64,000 nt of DNA. Origin: Fretibacter sp964410285 (GTDB taxonomy: Bacteria; Pseudomonadota; Alphaproteobacteria; Caulobacterales; Maricaulaceae). The DNA is taken from assembly GCA_964410285.1 (NCBI GenBank), contig CAYPFR010000008.1, positions 103,156 to 167,155 on the forward strand. Reading direction: 5' to 3'. The notes beneath the pieces were generated by a model. The model saw only the letters and a list, made by a program, of their open reading frames with translations, was not told the DNA's origin and did not search any database. A program made the translations under genes and the position numbers. Of this stretch, positions 33,594-42,497 are shown piece after piece. Every line of letters begins with the position of its first letter. Position 1 is the first letter of the stretch.

Positions 33594-34322
33594 ATGTGCG
33601 GACGATTCACATTAGCCGGAACTCAGGCCGAAATTGCGGCCTATTTTGCGGCAAAAATGAGCCCTCCCGATAAAAATGGCAATCCCCTTTGGGACTGGGA
33701 ACCGCGCTATAACATAGCCCCCACCACAGTCATCCCTGTGGTTGCCTTTGACGGGCAGAAAGCGCGTAAAGTCGTTCCTATGCGCTGGGGACTGCATCCC
33801 CATTGGAAAAAAGGCCCGCCCGAAGGCCGGCCCTTATTTAACGCCCGCCTTGAAACCGCCAGCGAAAAACCGAGCTTTCGCACGCCATGGCGGCGACGGC
33901 GGGCGCTCATTCCCGCAAGCGGCTGGTATGAATGGACCGCTGATGTCGAGGACATAAAGGCACCAAAAACGGCAAATTACATATATGCCGCCAGAGGCTC
34001 TCTGGCCGGAAACGGCTTTACCGCCTTTGCTGCGCTTTGGGACCAGTGGCGCGTACAAGAAGGCGTCACCCTTTTGTCCTGCACGATATTGACCACCGCC
34101 GCGCAGGGGGAGCTTAAGCATTTACATCACCGCATGCCCGTTCGGCTGGGTCAAAATGATTGGAACCGCTGGCTGGACTGGGAAGAAAAGCCAGATTGGA
34201 TTTTGGACAGGCATATGGGCGCGCAAGATCTTGATTACCACGAAGTTGCACGCGCGGTAGGCAGTAACAAAGCGAAAGGCCCCGAACTCATTATCCCCAA
34301 AGCCTTTAACCCTGAGGACTAA
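33594..34322 (+). CDS. SOS response-associated peptidase (SRAP family, YedK/HMCES)
   Basis: A 242-aa SRAP protein. SRAP/HMCES proteins shield abasic sites in single-stranded DNA by forming a thiazolidine crosslink with Cys2. The N terminus is MCGRFTL, so Cys2 is present after Met removal; YNIAPTT, VPMRWGLHP, FNARLETASEKPSF and the late HHRMPV are the other family blocks. Length is typical. It is divergent from the NUDIX gene and convergent with yaaA. Confidence 0.95.
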   Translation: MCGRFTLAGTQAEIAAYFAAKMSPPDKNGNPLWDWEPRYNIAPTTVIPVVAFDGQKARKVVPMRWGLHPHWKKGPPEGRPLFNARLETASEKPSFRTPWRRRRALIPASGWYEWTADVEDIKAPKTANYIYAARGSLAGNGFTAFAALWDQWRVQEGVTLLSCTILTTAAQGELKHLHHRMPVRLGQNDWNRWLDWEEKPDWILDRHMGAQDLDYHEVARAVGSNKAKGPELIIPKAFNPED

Positions 34323-34353
34323 TTGAATGGCTGCGGAGAGGCAGGTGGGCCTC

Positions 34354-35151
34354 CTATTTTTTCGGGGCAGGCTGCGGGCGAGTGAAGACAAGCTCCGTTT
34401 CGCTGGAAGCAGACTTATCGTAGCTATAATCCCCTAGATTAAAGTCCTTCAGGCCTTCAGCGCGGTCCACACGATTTTCCATAATCCAACGCGCCATTTG
34501 CCCGCGCGCGTGCTTGGCATAATACATCAAAGCCCGGGCTTTGCCTTCTTTGACGTTTAGGAATTTTGCCGAGATCATAGGCCGTCCGCTCGCCGCCTCA
34601 AGCTTTGCCTTGGGCGCTGCTTTGACATATTCATTAGACGCCAGATTGATAATGGCTTGATCCTTATGACCCTCAAGAGCACTCAAAAGTTCGTCCGCGA
34701 TAATATCACCCCAAAATTCATAGAGCGTGCCGCCGCGTTTCGTTTTAAGCTTTGTGCCCATTTCAAGGCGGTAAGGCTGTATAGCATCAAGCGGACGTAA
34801 AACACCGTAAAGCCCGGATAGAATACGCAAATGATCCTGCGCATAACGAAGCGTGTCGTCCGAGAGGCTATTGGCGTCCAGCCCCCAATAAACATCGCCG
34901 TCAAAAGCAAGGCTCGCGGCTTTGGCACTATTGCTTTGACCGTCCAGATTAAACGCCTTGAAGCGGTCCGCATTTAGCGCGGCAAGTTTATCTGAAATAT
35001 GCATAAGCCTTTTCAGATCATTCGCGCTTTGCTGCTTGGCCACCTTAGCAAGCTCGGCCGTGTCCGCTTTTAGAACCGGCATGGTGAAATCAAGCTGCGT
35101 GCTTGCAGGCTCGAAGTTTAGCTTTTTTGCAGGGGAAAGTAAGGTTAGCAT
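34354..35151 (-). CDS. yaaA: Peroxide stress protein YaaA
   Basis: A 265-aa member of the YaaA/DUF328 family, which lowers free iron and protects DNA during peroxide stress. Marks are LLSPAKKLNF at the start, YGVLRPLDAIQPYRLEMG in the middle, and INLASNEYVKA. The ATG at 35151 has GGAG 8 nt upstream; a TTG at 35190 would overlap the preceding gene. It is last in a tsaC - FAD oxidase - yaaA row. Confidence 0.93.
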   Translation of the reverse strand: MLTLLSPAKKLNFEPASTQLDFTMPVLKADTAELAKVAKQQSANDLKRLMHISDKLAALNADRFKAFNLDGQSNSAKAASLAFDGDVYWGLDANSLSDDTLRYAQDHLRILSGLYGVLRPLDAIQPYRLEMGTKLKTKRGGTLYEFWGDIIADELLSALEGHKDQAIINLASNEYVKAAPKAKLEAASGRPMISAKFLNVKEGKARALMYYAKHARGQMARWIMENRVDRAEGLKDFNLGDYSYDKSASSETELVFTRPQPAPKK

Positions 35152-35186
35152 ATCTATCTCCGTCTCATAACGTCGATTTAAACCAT

Positions 35187-36587
35187 TCAAATCAGTACGC
35201 GTGGGTTCAGAATATTCTCTGGGTCTAGCGCATTTTTCACGGATTTCAAAAGGGAAATTTTTACAGGGTCCGCGCGGCGCGCTAGATCCTCTTTTTTCAT
35301 GACGCCAATGCCGTGCTCAGCAGAAATCGAGCCGCCAAATTGCTCCACCGCATCAAATATAATTTCGGAGATCTCCGCCCAGCGCCCAAGAAACGCTTTT
35401 GTTTCGGCCTGCTCCGGGCGGCCGATATTGTAATGGATGTTCCCATCGCCAAAATGACCGAAAGCGACAGGGCGCGCGCCGGGCGCGGCCTTGCCTACCG
35501 CTTCATCGGCGCGGCGCAGAAAGGCAGGAATATCGGAAATCGGCACGGTAATATCAAATTTAATCGACCCACCCAGAAACTTTTGCCCCGCCGAAATATT
35601 CTCTCTTAACGCTAAAAGCCGCGCCGCTTGATTATGAGAATTTGCAATGATTGCGTCTTGTACGAGGCCTGAGGACAGGGCTTTGCCCAAAACCGTTTCG
35701 GCCATAGCCTGACCATCCTGCGCAGAGCCGCTCTCCCAGTCCATTAAGGCAAACCATTTATGCGGCGCATCAAAAGGATAGCGCTGACCCTCAATATTTG
35801 CCGTAACCAGATCAAGGCTAATCATCGGCATGACTTCGAACATGGAAAGCGCCGGACCCTGCGCCATGGCCAAAAGCGCGACCGCATCTTCGGGTGAGCC
35901 AAGCGCGGCCATGGCGCGCTGCACATGGGCCGGTTTGGGAAAGAGTTTAAGGCTCGCGGCCGTGATAATCCCAAGCGTGCCCTCTGCCCCGAGAAATAAA
36001 CGGTTTAAGTCATAACCCGTATTATCTTTGCGAAGGTCCGTTAGCCCATTGAAAATTGACCCATCAGCCAAGACGGCTTCCACGCCAAACACAAGGTCTT
36101 TGGTCGTGCCATATTTAAGGACATGCACGCCCCCCGCATTTGTTGATAAAATACCGCCGACCGTGCAGCTGCCTTGAGACGCCAAGGAGAGCGGAAATTT
36201 ACGCCCCGCGCCGCTGGCAACCTCATGCAAGGTTTGCAAGCTTGCGCCCGCTTCTATAACAACAGAGCCATTGGCGGGATTAATCTGGCGAACGGCGGTC
36301 ATTTTTTTCAAAGACAGTAACACTTCGCCCATTGGGGTCTGCCCCCCGACAAGGCCTGTATTGCCGCCTTGTGGCACAATTTTTAAACCATGGGCGGCAC
36401 AAATTTTCACTGCCGCCGCTGTTTCCTCCGTCGTGCGCGGGGTCAGCATGATCGGTGTGTGCCCGAAATATTTATCTCTCCATTCACGAAGATGGGGCGC
36501 GGTAACGTCTGGGTCGCGCGTCCATGCTTGGGGCGGCAGGCCGGCCTGCAAAGCTTTGATGCCCGCAGTTTCGCTAGCGTCTTTCAT
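35187..36587 (-). CDS. FAD-linked oxidase, D-2-hydroxyacid dehydrogenase type
   Basis: A 466-aa flavoenzyme of the GlcD/D-2-hydroxyglutarate dehydrogenase group. The FAD-binding PCMH region has PQGGNTGLVGGQTP and SQGSCTVGGILSTNAGGVHV; the C-terminal oxidase domain has AFGHFGDGNIHYN and the terminal GSISAEHGIGVMKKEDL. These enzymes oxidise D-2-hydroxyglutarate, D-lactate or glycolate and pass electrons to the respiratory chain. The exact substrate is not decidable from motifs. Its start overlaps the tsaC stop (ATGA). Confidence 0.9.
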   Translation of the reverse strand: MKDASETAGIKALQAGLPPQAWTRDPDVTAPHLREWRDKYFGHTPIMLTPRTTEETAAAVKICAAHGLKIVPQGGNTGLVGGQTPMGEVLLSLKKMTAVRQINPANGSVVIEAGASLQTLHEVASGAGRKFPLSLASQGSCTVGGILSTNAGGVHVLKYGTTKDLVFGVEAVLADGSIFNGLTDLRKDNTGYDLNRLFLGAEGTLGIITAASLKLFPKPAHVQRAMAALGSPEDAVALLAMAQGPALSMFEVMPMISLDLVTANIEGQRYPFDAPHKWFALMDWESGSAQDGQAMAETVLGKALSSGLVQDAIIANSHNQAARLLALRENISAGQKFLGGSIKFDITVPISDIPAFLRRADEAVGKAAPGARPVAFGHFGDGNIHYNIGRPEQAETKAFLGRWAEISEIIFDAVEQFGGSISAEHGIGVMKKEDLARRADPVKISLLKSVKNALDPENILNPRVLI

Positions 36588-37585
36588 AGCAAATCTTCTT
36601 CGGGTTTTTGGGGCGCGGCGGCGCGCATAAGGCGGTCATTAATTGCGGCGCCCAATCCCGACTGCGGAATAGGCGCAACCGCGATCGTATCTATGCCCAC
36701 CGCCTCTAACGCTTGTCGGTCAATTTGGCGCAGCATGCCATAAAGGTTTCGTGCCGCTTCGGCCAAATCACCGGTTGCCGACAAGGTGAGCGCCGCGCCG
36801 TCGTCAAAGGCCCCAAAGCCGAGGAATATTTCGTGAGACTTAGCAGATTTTGCATTCAGGCGCATTTGGGCCGCCGGAGCGTAATGGCTCTCGAGCATAC
36901 CCGGCGCGCTGGGCTGTGAATTCTCATGCTCGCAGCTAACTTCACGGCAGAAAGGCGCAAGGTCATCGGCAGTAATCACGCCGGGACGCAGGATGATAAG
37001 CTGATTACCCTCAGCTTTTACAACGGTTGACTCTATCCCATTTGCGCAGGGGCCGCCGTCAATAATTAGCTCCACCGCATCGCCAAAATCATCTGCAACA
37101 TGCTGGGCGGTGGTCGGGCTTACATGGCCGGAGATATTGGCGCTCGGCATGAAAAGCGGCGCGCTCCAGCCGCTCTGCAATAACGCTTCCCGCCACGGCG
37201 CGTCCGCGCAGCGCAGCGCCAGTGTCGGCAACCAGCCGCCCGCGACATCGCTAAGCGGCGTATTCCTCTGCTCCGGGATGAGCCGGGGCAGCACCAAGGT
37301 TAAAGGCCCCGGCCAAAATGCTTTTATAAGCGCCTGTGCCAAGGGGCTTACATATACAAATTCATGGGCGTCCTCAGGGCGCAGCAGATGGGCGATCAAC
37401 GGGTTATGAGATGGCCGGCCTTTGAGGGCATAAATGCGCGCGACCGCTTTATCATTTCGTCCATCAGCAGCAAGGCCGTAAACCGTTTCAGTCGGCAAAG
37501 CGACCACCCCACCCTTGCGCAATATATCGGCCGCTCGGGCGTATTGCCGGCGGTCAGCCTTGTGGATATTTGCCCGAAAATTCAT
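36584..37585 (-). CDS. tsaC: L-threonylcarbamoyladenylate synthase (Sua5/TsaC type, with C-terminal domain)
   Basis: This enzyme makes threonylcarbamoyl-AMP for the t6A37 modification of ANN-decoding tRNAs. The 333-aa protein has the YrdC domain (PTETVYGLAADG near 31-42, KGRPSHNPLIAHL, FMPSANISGH, STVVKAEG) and a C-terminal Sua5 domain, so it is the long Sua5 form rather than the short E. coli TsaC. It heads a three-gene row and overlaps the next gene by 4 nt. Confidence 0.93.
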   Translation of the reverse strand: MNFRANIHKADRRQYARAADILRKGGVVALPTETVYGLAADGRNDKAVARIYALKGRPSHNPLIAHLLRPEDAHEFVYVSPLAQALIKAFWPGPLTLVLPRLIPEQRNTPLSDVAGGWLPTLALRCADAPWREALLQSGWSAPLFMPSANISGHVSPTTAQHVADDFGDAVELIIDGGPCANGIESTVVKAEGNQLIILRPGVITADDLAPFCREVSCEHENSQPSAPGMLESHYAPAAQMRLNAKSAKSHEIFLGFGAFDDGAALTLSATGDLAEAARNLYGMLRQIDRQALEAVGIDTIAVAPIPQSGLGAAINDRLMRAAAPQKPEEDLL

Positions 37586-37677
37586 AGCGCGACTTTAGCT
37601 GGGTTTTCGCCAAAGCTCTATCTAAATTTATGGGATTCCCGCTTGACCCCCTGCCCGCCTCGGGTCATTCACACCCT

Positions 37678-38409
37678 ATGACTGTCGCCGAGCGCATTAT
37701 TGAAGAATTAAAATTCTTCGCGGGATTATTTGCCTTTATTTTGGTGTTTTTTACCTTGGTTTGGGGACATTATAAAATCCCCAGCGAGAGCATGCAGCCA
37801 ACTCTTGAGGTTGGTGATCATCTTTATGTCAGCAAATATTCCTATGGCTATTCACGTAATTCCCTGCCCTTTTATCTAGACCGGCTTCCATTTCTCAAAC
37901 GCGGACGAATTTTCGGCAAAATGCCAGAACGCGGCGATGTGGCGGTCTTTAAAAATCCCAATAATGGCCTTGTGATGATTAAACGTGTTGCGGGCCTGCC
38001 CGGTGACCGCATTGCCGTGACAGGCGGGCGTCTTGTGATTAATGGGCAGATGATTAACCGAACGGCGCGCGCAAATTATCTCTACCGAGAGCACACAGGC
38101 CGCGTCGTTGGCGTTGATGTATATAATGAGACGTTCCCCAATGAAGATACGCCCCATGTGATCTATGAGCAAACCGATCAAGGCCCGCTTGATAATGTCG
38201 GGCCCTTTACTGTTCCCGAAGGCCATGTCTTCATGATGGGAGATAATCGGGATAATTCCGTCGATAGCCGCGCCGGACCGCGCGGCCCCGGCATGGTGCC
38301 CCTGGATCATTTAATTGGCCGGGCCGACAGAATGATGTTTTCTTTTAAACGCTGCGAGGCCGCGGAAAATCTGCACTGTCCCGGCAGCCGCTGGATGCTG
38401 AAGCTGTAA
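37678..38409 (+). CDS. lepB: Signal peptidase I
   Basis: LepB cleaves signal peptides of exported proteins at the outer face of the inner membrane. The 243-aa protein has one membrane segment (about 12-29) and the Ser/Lys dyad: IPSESMQPTL with nucleophile S38, and IKRVAGLPGD with general base K102. GDNRDNSVDSR is the fourth family box. The ATG at 37678 is chosen from homologue length; an in-frame ATG at 37630 is also possible, and neither has a strong ribosome site. Confidence 0.95.
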   Translation: MTVAERIIEELKFFAGLFAFILVFFTLVWGHYKIPSESMQPTLEVGDHLYVSKYSYGYSRNSLPFYLDRLPFLKRGRIFGKMPERGDVAVFKNPNNGLVMIKRVAGLPGDRIAVTGGRLVINGQMINRTARANYLYREHTGRVVGVDVYNETFPNEDTPHVIYEQTDQGPLDNVGPFTVPEGHVFMMGDNRDNSVDSRAGPRGPGMVPLDHLIGRADRMMFSFKRCEAAENLHCPGSRWMLKL

Positions 38410-38459
38410 GGCAAGCCGCAACCAAATGGCGCGCGCGATTAATGCGCCATTTACGCCCC

Positions 38460-39161
38460 TTAATACACGGTCACACCCGATAGAAACCCATTGGATTTAT
38501 CGACGGTTTTTGGCTTGCCGTAAACATCGACGCTGCCGATTCCCTTGGCGCTAATATCGACGGCCTCGGATGCAAACAAGCTGACTGACCCTACGCCTTT
38601 GAGCGCAACATCTGCCTTTTCGCATTTAAGGTCGCCGGCTTCGATACTGCCAACACCCTTCATAATGGCGTCCAAAACTCCGCAGCGTCCCGTAATTTCA
38701 AGATCGCCCACGCCTTTCACATTAATCTCAAATACTTTGGCATCCACGCCTGTTACATCCCCTGTACCCACGCCAGAGACGTCCAAAACGTTTAAGGCGG
38801 GCAATGAAATTTCTGCCCAAACACCGCGATTATTACCATTGAGTTTTTTACTTTTGCGCTTCTGGTCCAAAACAAGGGCGCGGCCCTCGCGGTAGACCTT
38901 CATATCTTTCACTTCCTTGGCCGCGCCGGAGGTGAAAACGCGAAACTCTTCGCCCACCGTTACCTTGAGCCTGTAGATGCCGCGAATATCGATTTTATCA
39001 AAATCGATGAGTTCATGAAGCTTTTGGACATCCCCTTCTCGCGGGCCGTGGTCCTCGCTGTCATGGGCAAGGACCGTCGGGGGAGAAAAAAAGACAGTAG
39101 CGACAACGGCCGTGGCAACGGCGGCTTTAGTTATATGTGACCTCTTTGATGTGGCACGCAT
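38460..39161 (-). CDS. Exported DUF2807 (head GIN domain) protein
   Basis: A 233-aa exported protein with a signal peptide (residues 1-32, ending VLAH). The mature part is a right-handed beta-helix-type DUF2807 domain: DIRGIYRLKVTVGEEF, then repeating rungs VSGVGTGDVTG, VKGVGDLEITG, MKGVGSIEAG, LKGVGSVSL and AKGIGSVDVYG. In many bacteria these proteins sit beside PspC-like or PadR regulators, but here the gene stands alone. The role is probably cell envelope, but unproven. Confidence 0.87.
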   Translation of the reverse strand: MRATSKRSHITKAAVATAVVATVFFSPPTVLAHDSEDHGPREGDVQKLHELIDFDKIDIRGIYRLKVTVGEEFRVFTSGAAKEVKDMKVYREGRALVLDQKRKSKKLNGNNRGVWAEISLPALNVLDVSGVGTGDVTGVDAKVFEINVKGVGDLEITGRCGVLDAIMKGVGSIEAGDLKCEKADVALKGVGSVSLFASEAVDISAKGIGSVDVYGKPKTVDKSNGFLSGVTVY

Positions 39162-39186
39162 CGGTCTCTCCTTTGAATATTATTGT

Positions 39187-39240
39187 TTATCGATAATCCA
39201 AAAGGAGAGTTATGTCAATTTTTTATTGAAAAACGATAAT
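39187..39240. promoter_or_regulatory. Palindrome TTATCGATAA and half-site upstream of the DUF2807 gene
   Basis: A perfect 10-bp palindrome TTATCGATAA (39187-39196) lies 26 nt upstream of the DUF2807 start in an AT-rich block. A second CGATAA is at 39234-39239, 43 nt away (about four helical turns). The position fits an operator over the promoter; TATCGATA-centred sites are typical of PadR-like regulators, but no regulator is encoded nearby. Confidence 0.4.
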
Positions 39241-39360
39241 TTATTGTGCGAATGAGAATGTAGTTAAGTCCATTTACGCATGGCGGGGCAGCGCGGAGAC
39301 CCCAAAGCGAGCGCCTGTCTCCTCAAATAGGACGCAAAGCCAATACGCCCTTCAGCAACA

Positions 39361-39387
39361 CAAAACCGCCGCTGTAAAGCGGCGGCT
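39361..39387 (-). terminator. Intrinsic terminator of clpA
   Basis: On the minus strand the stem GCCGCCGCT / AGCGGCGGT with a TTAC loop is followed by TTTTGTGTTG. It lies 35 nt after the clpA stop. Confidence 0.8.
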
Positions 39388-39421
39388 GAAGTCTTTGCAT
39401 CTACACCTTTGCGCGTAGAGC

Positions 39422-41755
39422 TTAGGCGTTTTCCGTGGGCTTGGGCGCGGGTAGGCCTTTTCCCCCTTTGCGACCTTCGATCTTAAGCTTGGCGGGCGGG
39501 ATGAATTTGAAGGTGAGATTCTCCTTCTTACGGTCCACCCCGACCTTAACAAGGCCGCCGTTTTTGAGCTTTCCAAACAATATCTCGTCCGCCAGCGGTT
39601 TTTTGATATATTCCTGAATGGTGCGCGAGAGGGGACGCGCGCCGTAACGCTTGTCATAACCTTTTTTGGCAAGCCAGAGATTAGCACCCTTAGAGAGTTC
39701 AAACTCGATCTTGCGTTCAGTAAGCTGCGCTTCAAGCTGGATGACAAACTTATCAACCACGCGGGCAATATCATTTTCAGACAGCGGCGCGAAATTGACA
39801 ATCGCATCAAGACGGTTTCGAAATTCTGGCGTGAACAAGCGCTGAATTGCCTTATCGCCCTCATCATCTTTGAGCCCGCGCCCAAAGCCGATTTCGGCGC
39901 GCGCTGCATCGGCCGCCCCGGCATTGGTCGTCATGATGATGATCACATTGCGGAAATCGACCGTGCGCCCATTAGTATCGGTCAGCGTGCCATTATCCAT
40001 CATTTGCAAAAGGATGTTGTAAATATCAGGATGGGCCTTTTCGATCTCATCCAGCAGCAAGACGCAATGCGGGTTTTGGTTGACCTGATCGGTCAATAGC
40101 CCGCCCTGGTCATAGCCAACATAGCCAGGAGGTGCACCGATAAGGCGCGAAACCGTATGGCGCTCCATATATTCACTCATGTCAAACCGCAGCAGTTCAA
40201 GACCCTGCGTCAAAGCGAGCTGGCGCGCGACCTCGGTCTTGCCCACGCCCGTTGGACCCGCAAAGAGATAGCTGCCAATCGGTTTATTCGGCTCTCTTAG
40301 GCCTGCGCGAGCGAGCTTGACGGCCGCGGCGACTTGTTCGATGGCTTTATCTTGGCCAAAGACCATACGCTTAAGATCACCCTCAAGGGATTTCAAAGCC
40401 TTTTCATCATCGCGCGAAATGGACTTTGGGGGAATACGTGCAATCTTGGAAATGACCAGTTCGATCTGCTCTATGCCGATTTTTTTCTTGCGTTTTTTCG
40501 CTGGCAATAGGCGTGTGCGCGCGCCCGCCTCGTCGATCACATCAATCGCCTTGTCGGGTAATTTGCGGTCCGTAACGTGGCGAACAGACAGATCAACCGC
40601 GCCTTGGATAGCCTCGTCCGTATAGGTGACTTTGTGGAATTCTTCAAAATAGGATTTCAGACCTTGCAGGATTTTCACCGCGTCCTCGGGCGAAGGCTCG
40701 GAGACATCGACCTTGTTGAAACGGCGCGCGAGCGCGCGGTCCTTTTCAAAGTGCTGACGATATTCCTTATAGGTCGTTGAGCCCATGCAGCGCAATTTCC
40801 CTGATTGCAAAGCGGGCTTGAGCAGATTGGACGCGTCCATCGCCCCGCCGCTTGTCGCGCCAGCGCCAATAATGGTGTGGATTTCGTCGATAAATAACAC
40901 CGCATGCGGCAGCTCCTGTAGACGCTCCATGACCGCTTTCAGACGCTCTTCGAAATCACCCCGGTAGCGCGTACCGGCGAGCAGCGCGCCCATATCAAGC
41001 GAGAAAATCGTCGCATCGGCGAGCACTTCGGGTACATCATTATTGACAATGCGGCGCGCGATACCTTCGGCAATTGCGGTTTTGCCGACGCCCGGATCGC
41101 CCACTAAAAGCGGGTTGTTTTTACGGCGGCGCGAGAGAACCATAATGCAGCGCTCAACCTCATTGTCGCGGCCAATCAACGGATCAATATCGCCGTCCGC
41201 CGCCTTTTTGTTTAAATCCACGCAATACGCCTCAAGCGGGTCGGCCTTTTTCTCTGCTCCGCCGGCGCCGTCTTCGCCATTCGTGCCTTGAACAGGTTTG
41301 GACACAGAATTTTCGCCGTTTTTCGCAATACCGTGACTGATATAATTGACCGCATCATATCGGGTCATATCCCGCTCTTGCAGGAAATAGACAGCGTGGC
41401 TTTCGCGCTCAGCAAAGAGCGCGACGAGCGCATTCGCGCCCGTGACTTCTTCGCGGCCAGAGCTTTGCACATGAATAACTGCGCGCTGAATAACGCGGTG
41501 AAAACCGGCAGTCGGGCGCGCTTCTTCGAAGTCTTCGACGATTAGGCTGGAGAGATCCTCATTGAGATATTGCTCTACATCCGCGCGTAGGGCGACAATA
41601 TCGACGTCACAGGCTTTGATAACAGCCTGCGCATCTTTGTCATCCAAAAGGGCAAAGAGAAGATGCTCTAATGTGGCAAGCTCGTGCTTGCGCTCCGAGG
41701 CTGTGGTGAGCGCTCGGTGGATCGTTTCTTCCAAAATGGGTGAGAATGATGCCAT
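39422..41755 (-). CDS. clpA: ATP-dependent Clp protease ATP-binding subunit ClpA
   Basis: ClpA is the AAA+ unfoldase that feeds N-end-rule and other substrates into ClpP. The 777-aa protein has the Clp-N repeat domain (1-145), the first AAA+ domain with Walker A GDPGVGKTA (219-227), and the second with GPTGVGKTE (500-508). An IGF tripeptide in the second domain (AEIGFGRG) is the ClpP-docking loop. A charged linker rich in Gly/Glu covers about 145-175. The adaptor gene clpS is directly upstream, as usual. Confidence 0.97.
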   Translation of the reverse strand: MASFSPILEETIHRALTTASERKHELATLEHLLFALLDDKDAQAVIKACDVDIVALRADVEQYLNEDLSSLIVEDFEEARPTAGFHRVIQRAVIHVQSSGREEVTGANALVALFAERESHAVYFLQERDMTRYDAVNYISHGIAKNGENSVSKPVQGTNGEDGAGGAEKKADPLEAYCVDLNKKAADGDIDPLIGRDNEVERCIMVLSRRRKNNPLLVGDPGVGKTAIAEGIARRIVNNDVPEVLADATIFSLDMGALLAGTRYRGDFEERLKAVMERLQELPHAVLFIDEIHTIIGAGATSGGAMDASNLLKPALQSGKLRCMGSTTYKEYRQHFEKDRALARRFNKVDVSEPSPEDAVKILQGLKSYFEEFHKVTYTDEAIQGAVDLSVRHVTDRKLPDKAIDVIDEAGARTRLLPAKKRKKKIGIEQIELVISKIARIPPKSISRDDEKALKSLEGDLKRMVFGQDKAIEQVAAAVKLARAGLREPNKPIGSYLFAGPTGVGKTEVARQLALTQGLELLRFDMSEYMERHTVSRLIGAPPGYVGYDQGGLLTDQVNQNPHCVLLLDEIEKAHPDIYNILLQMMDNGTLTDTNGRTVDFRNVIIIMTTNAGAADAARAEIGFGRGLKDDEGDKAIQRLFTPEFRNRLDAIVNFAPLSENDIARVVDKFVIQLEAQLTERKIEFELSKGANLWLAKKGYDKRYGARPLSRTIQEYIKKPLADEILFGKLKNGGLVKVGVDRKKENLTFKFIPPAKLKIEGRKGGKGLPAPKPTENA

Positions 41756-41844
41756 TTTAAACTTCCTTCCTCGGCGCGCAATTCGGGGGGCGATTGCGTG
41801 AATACCTTATTTGGGGACCTTTCGCGGCTTTTCAACCACACAAA

Positions 41845-41864
41845 GCCTCAAGATTTAATGAGGC
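41845..41864 (-). terminator. Weak hairpin between clpS and clpA
   Basis: Minus-strand stem GCCTCA / TGAGGC with an 8-nt loop, followed by TTTGTG. It lies 16 nt after the clpS stop and 90 nt before clpA. It could attenuate clpA relative to clpS, but the T tract is poor. Confidence 0.3.
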
Positions 41865-41880
41865 GGCAGCGCCCCAAAGA

Positions 41881-42300
41881 CTACACTTTTTCCATCGTGC
41901 ATTGCAGCGGATGCTGGGCGCGCTGCGCCGCGCTCATGACTTGGCTCACTTTCGTTTCCGCCACCTCAAATGTAAAAATGCCGCAAACGCCAATCCCGTT
42001 TTTATGCACAGCCAGCATGATCTTTGTGGCCTCGTCTGCGCTTTTGTTAAATATCTTCATAAGCACGGAGACAACGAATTCCATGGGCGTGTAGTCATCA
42101 TTCATCAAAAGAACGCGGTACATGGACGGCTTTTTTGTCTTGGCCCGCGTTTTGGTCGCGACCCCCCGCTCATCACCCGGTCCTTCATCATCACCGCGCT
42201 CAACTCCCATGAACATAGGCGCGGCCCCGCCAGTGACGTAATCCCCTCTTTCGTCAGGATGAGCGTTTGCAGCGTCGATTGAATCAATTTGGTCTATCAT
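41881..42300 (-). CDS. clpS: ClpS adaptor protein with extended N terminus
   Basis: ClpS binds N-end-rule substrates and delivers them to ClpA. Of the 139 residues, about 60-139 are the conserved core: YRVLLMNDDYTPMEFVVSVL with the N-degron pocket residues, then VHKNGIGVCGIFTFEVAETK. The first 58 residues are an acidic and Gly-rich head (ERGDDEGPGDERG) turning basic (KTRAKTKK). An internal ATG at 42216 (MFMGVERG) could give a shorter form. It is followed by clpA. Confidence 0.93.
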   Translation of the reverse strand: MIDQIDSIDAANAHPDERGDYVTGGAAPMFMGVERGDDEGPGDERGVATKTRAKTKKPSMYRVLLMNDDYTPMEFVVSVLMKIFNKSADEATKIMLAVHKNGIGVCGIFTFEVAETKVSQVMSAAQRAQHPLQCTMEKV

Positions 42301-42497
42301 CTAAGCTAAGCTAGGCATTATTAGCCGATCTGAAAAGGGGGCAAGGCCTGCATTCTCAGCCAGAGCAAAATTAACTGGGGACAGCGGCGAATCGCGGGGG
42401 CTTTGCATGGTTTAAAGCGCCCTGATGACTGCCATTTTAGGCAAAATCTTAACGCCCATTAACCATACGCTAAGACATGGCTTGATATGATTGAACC

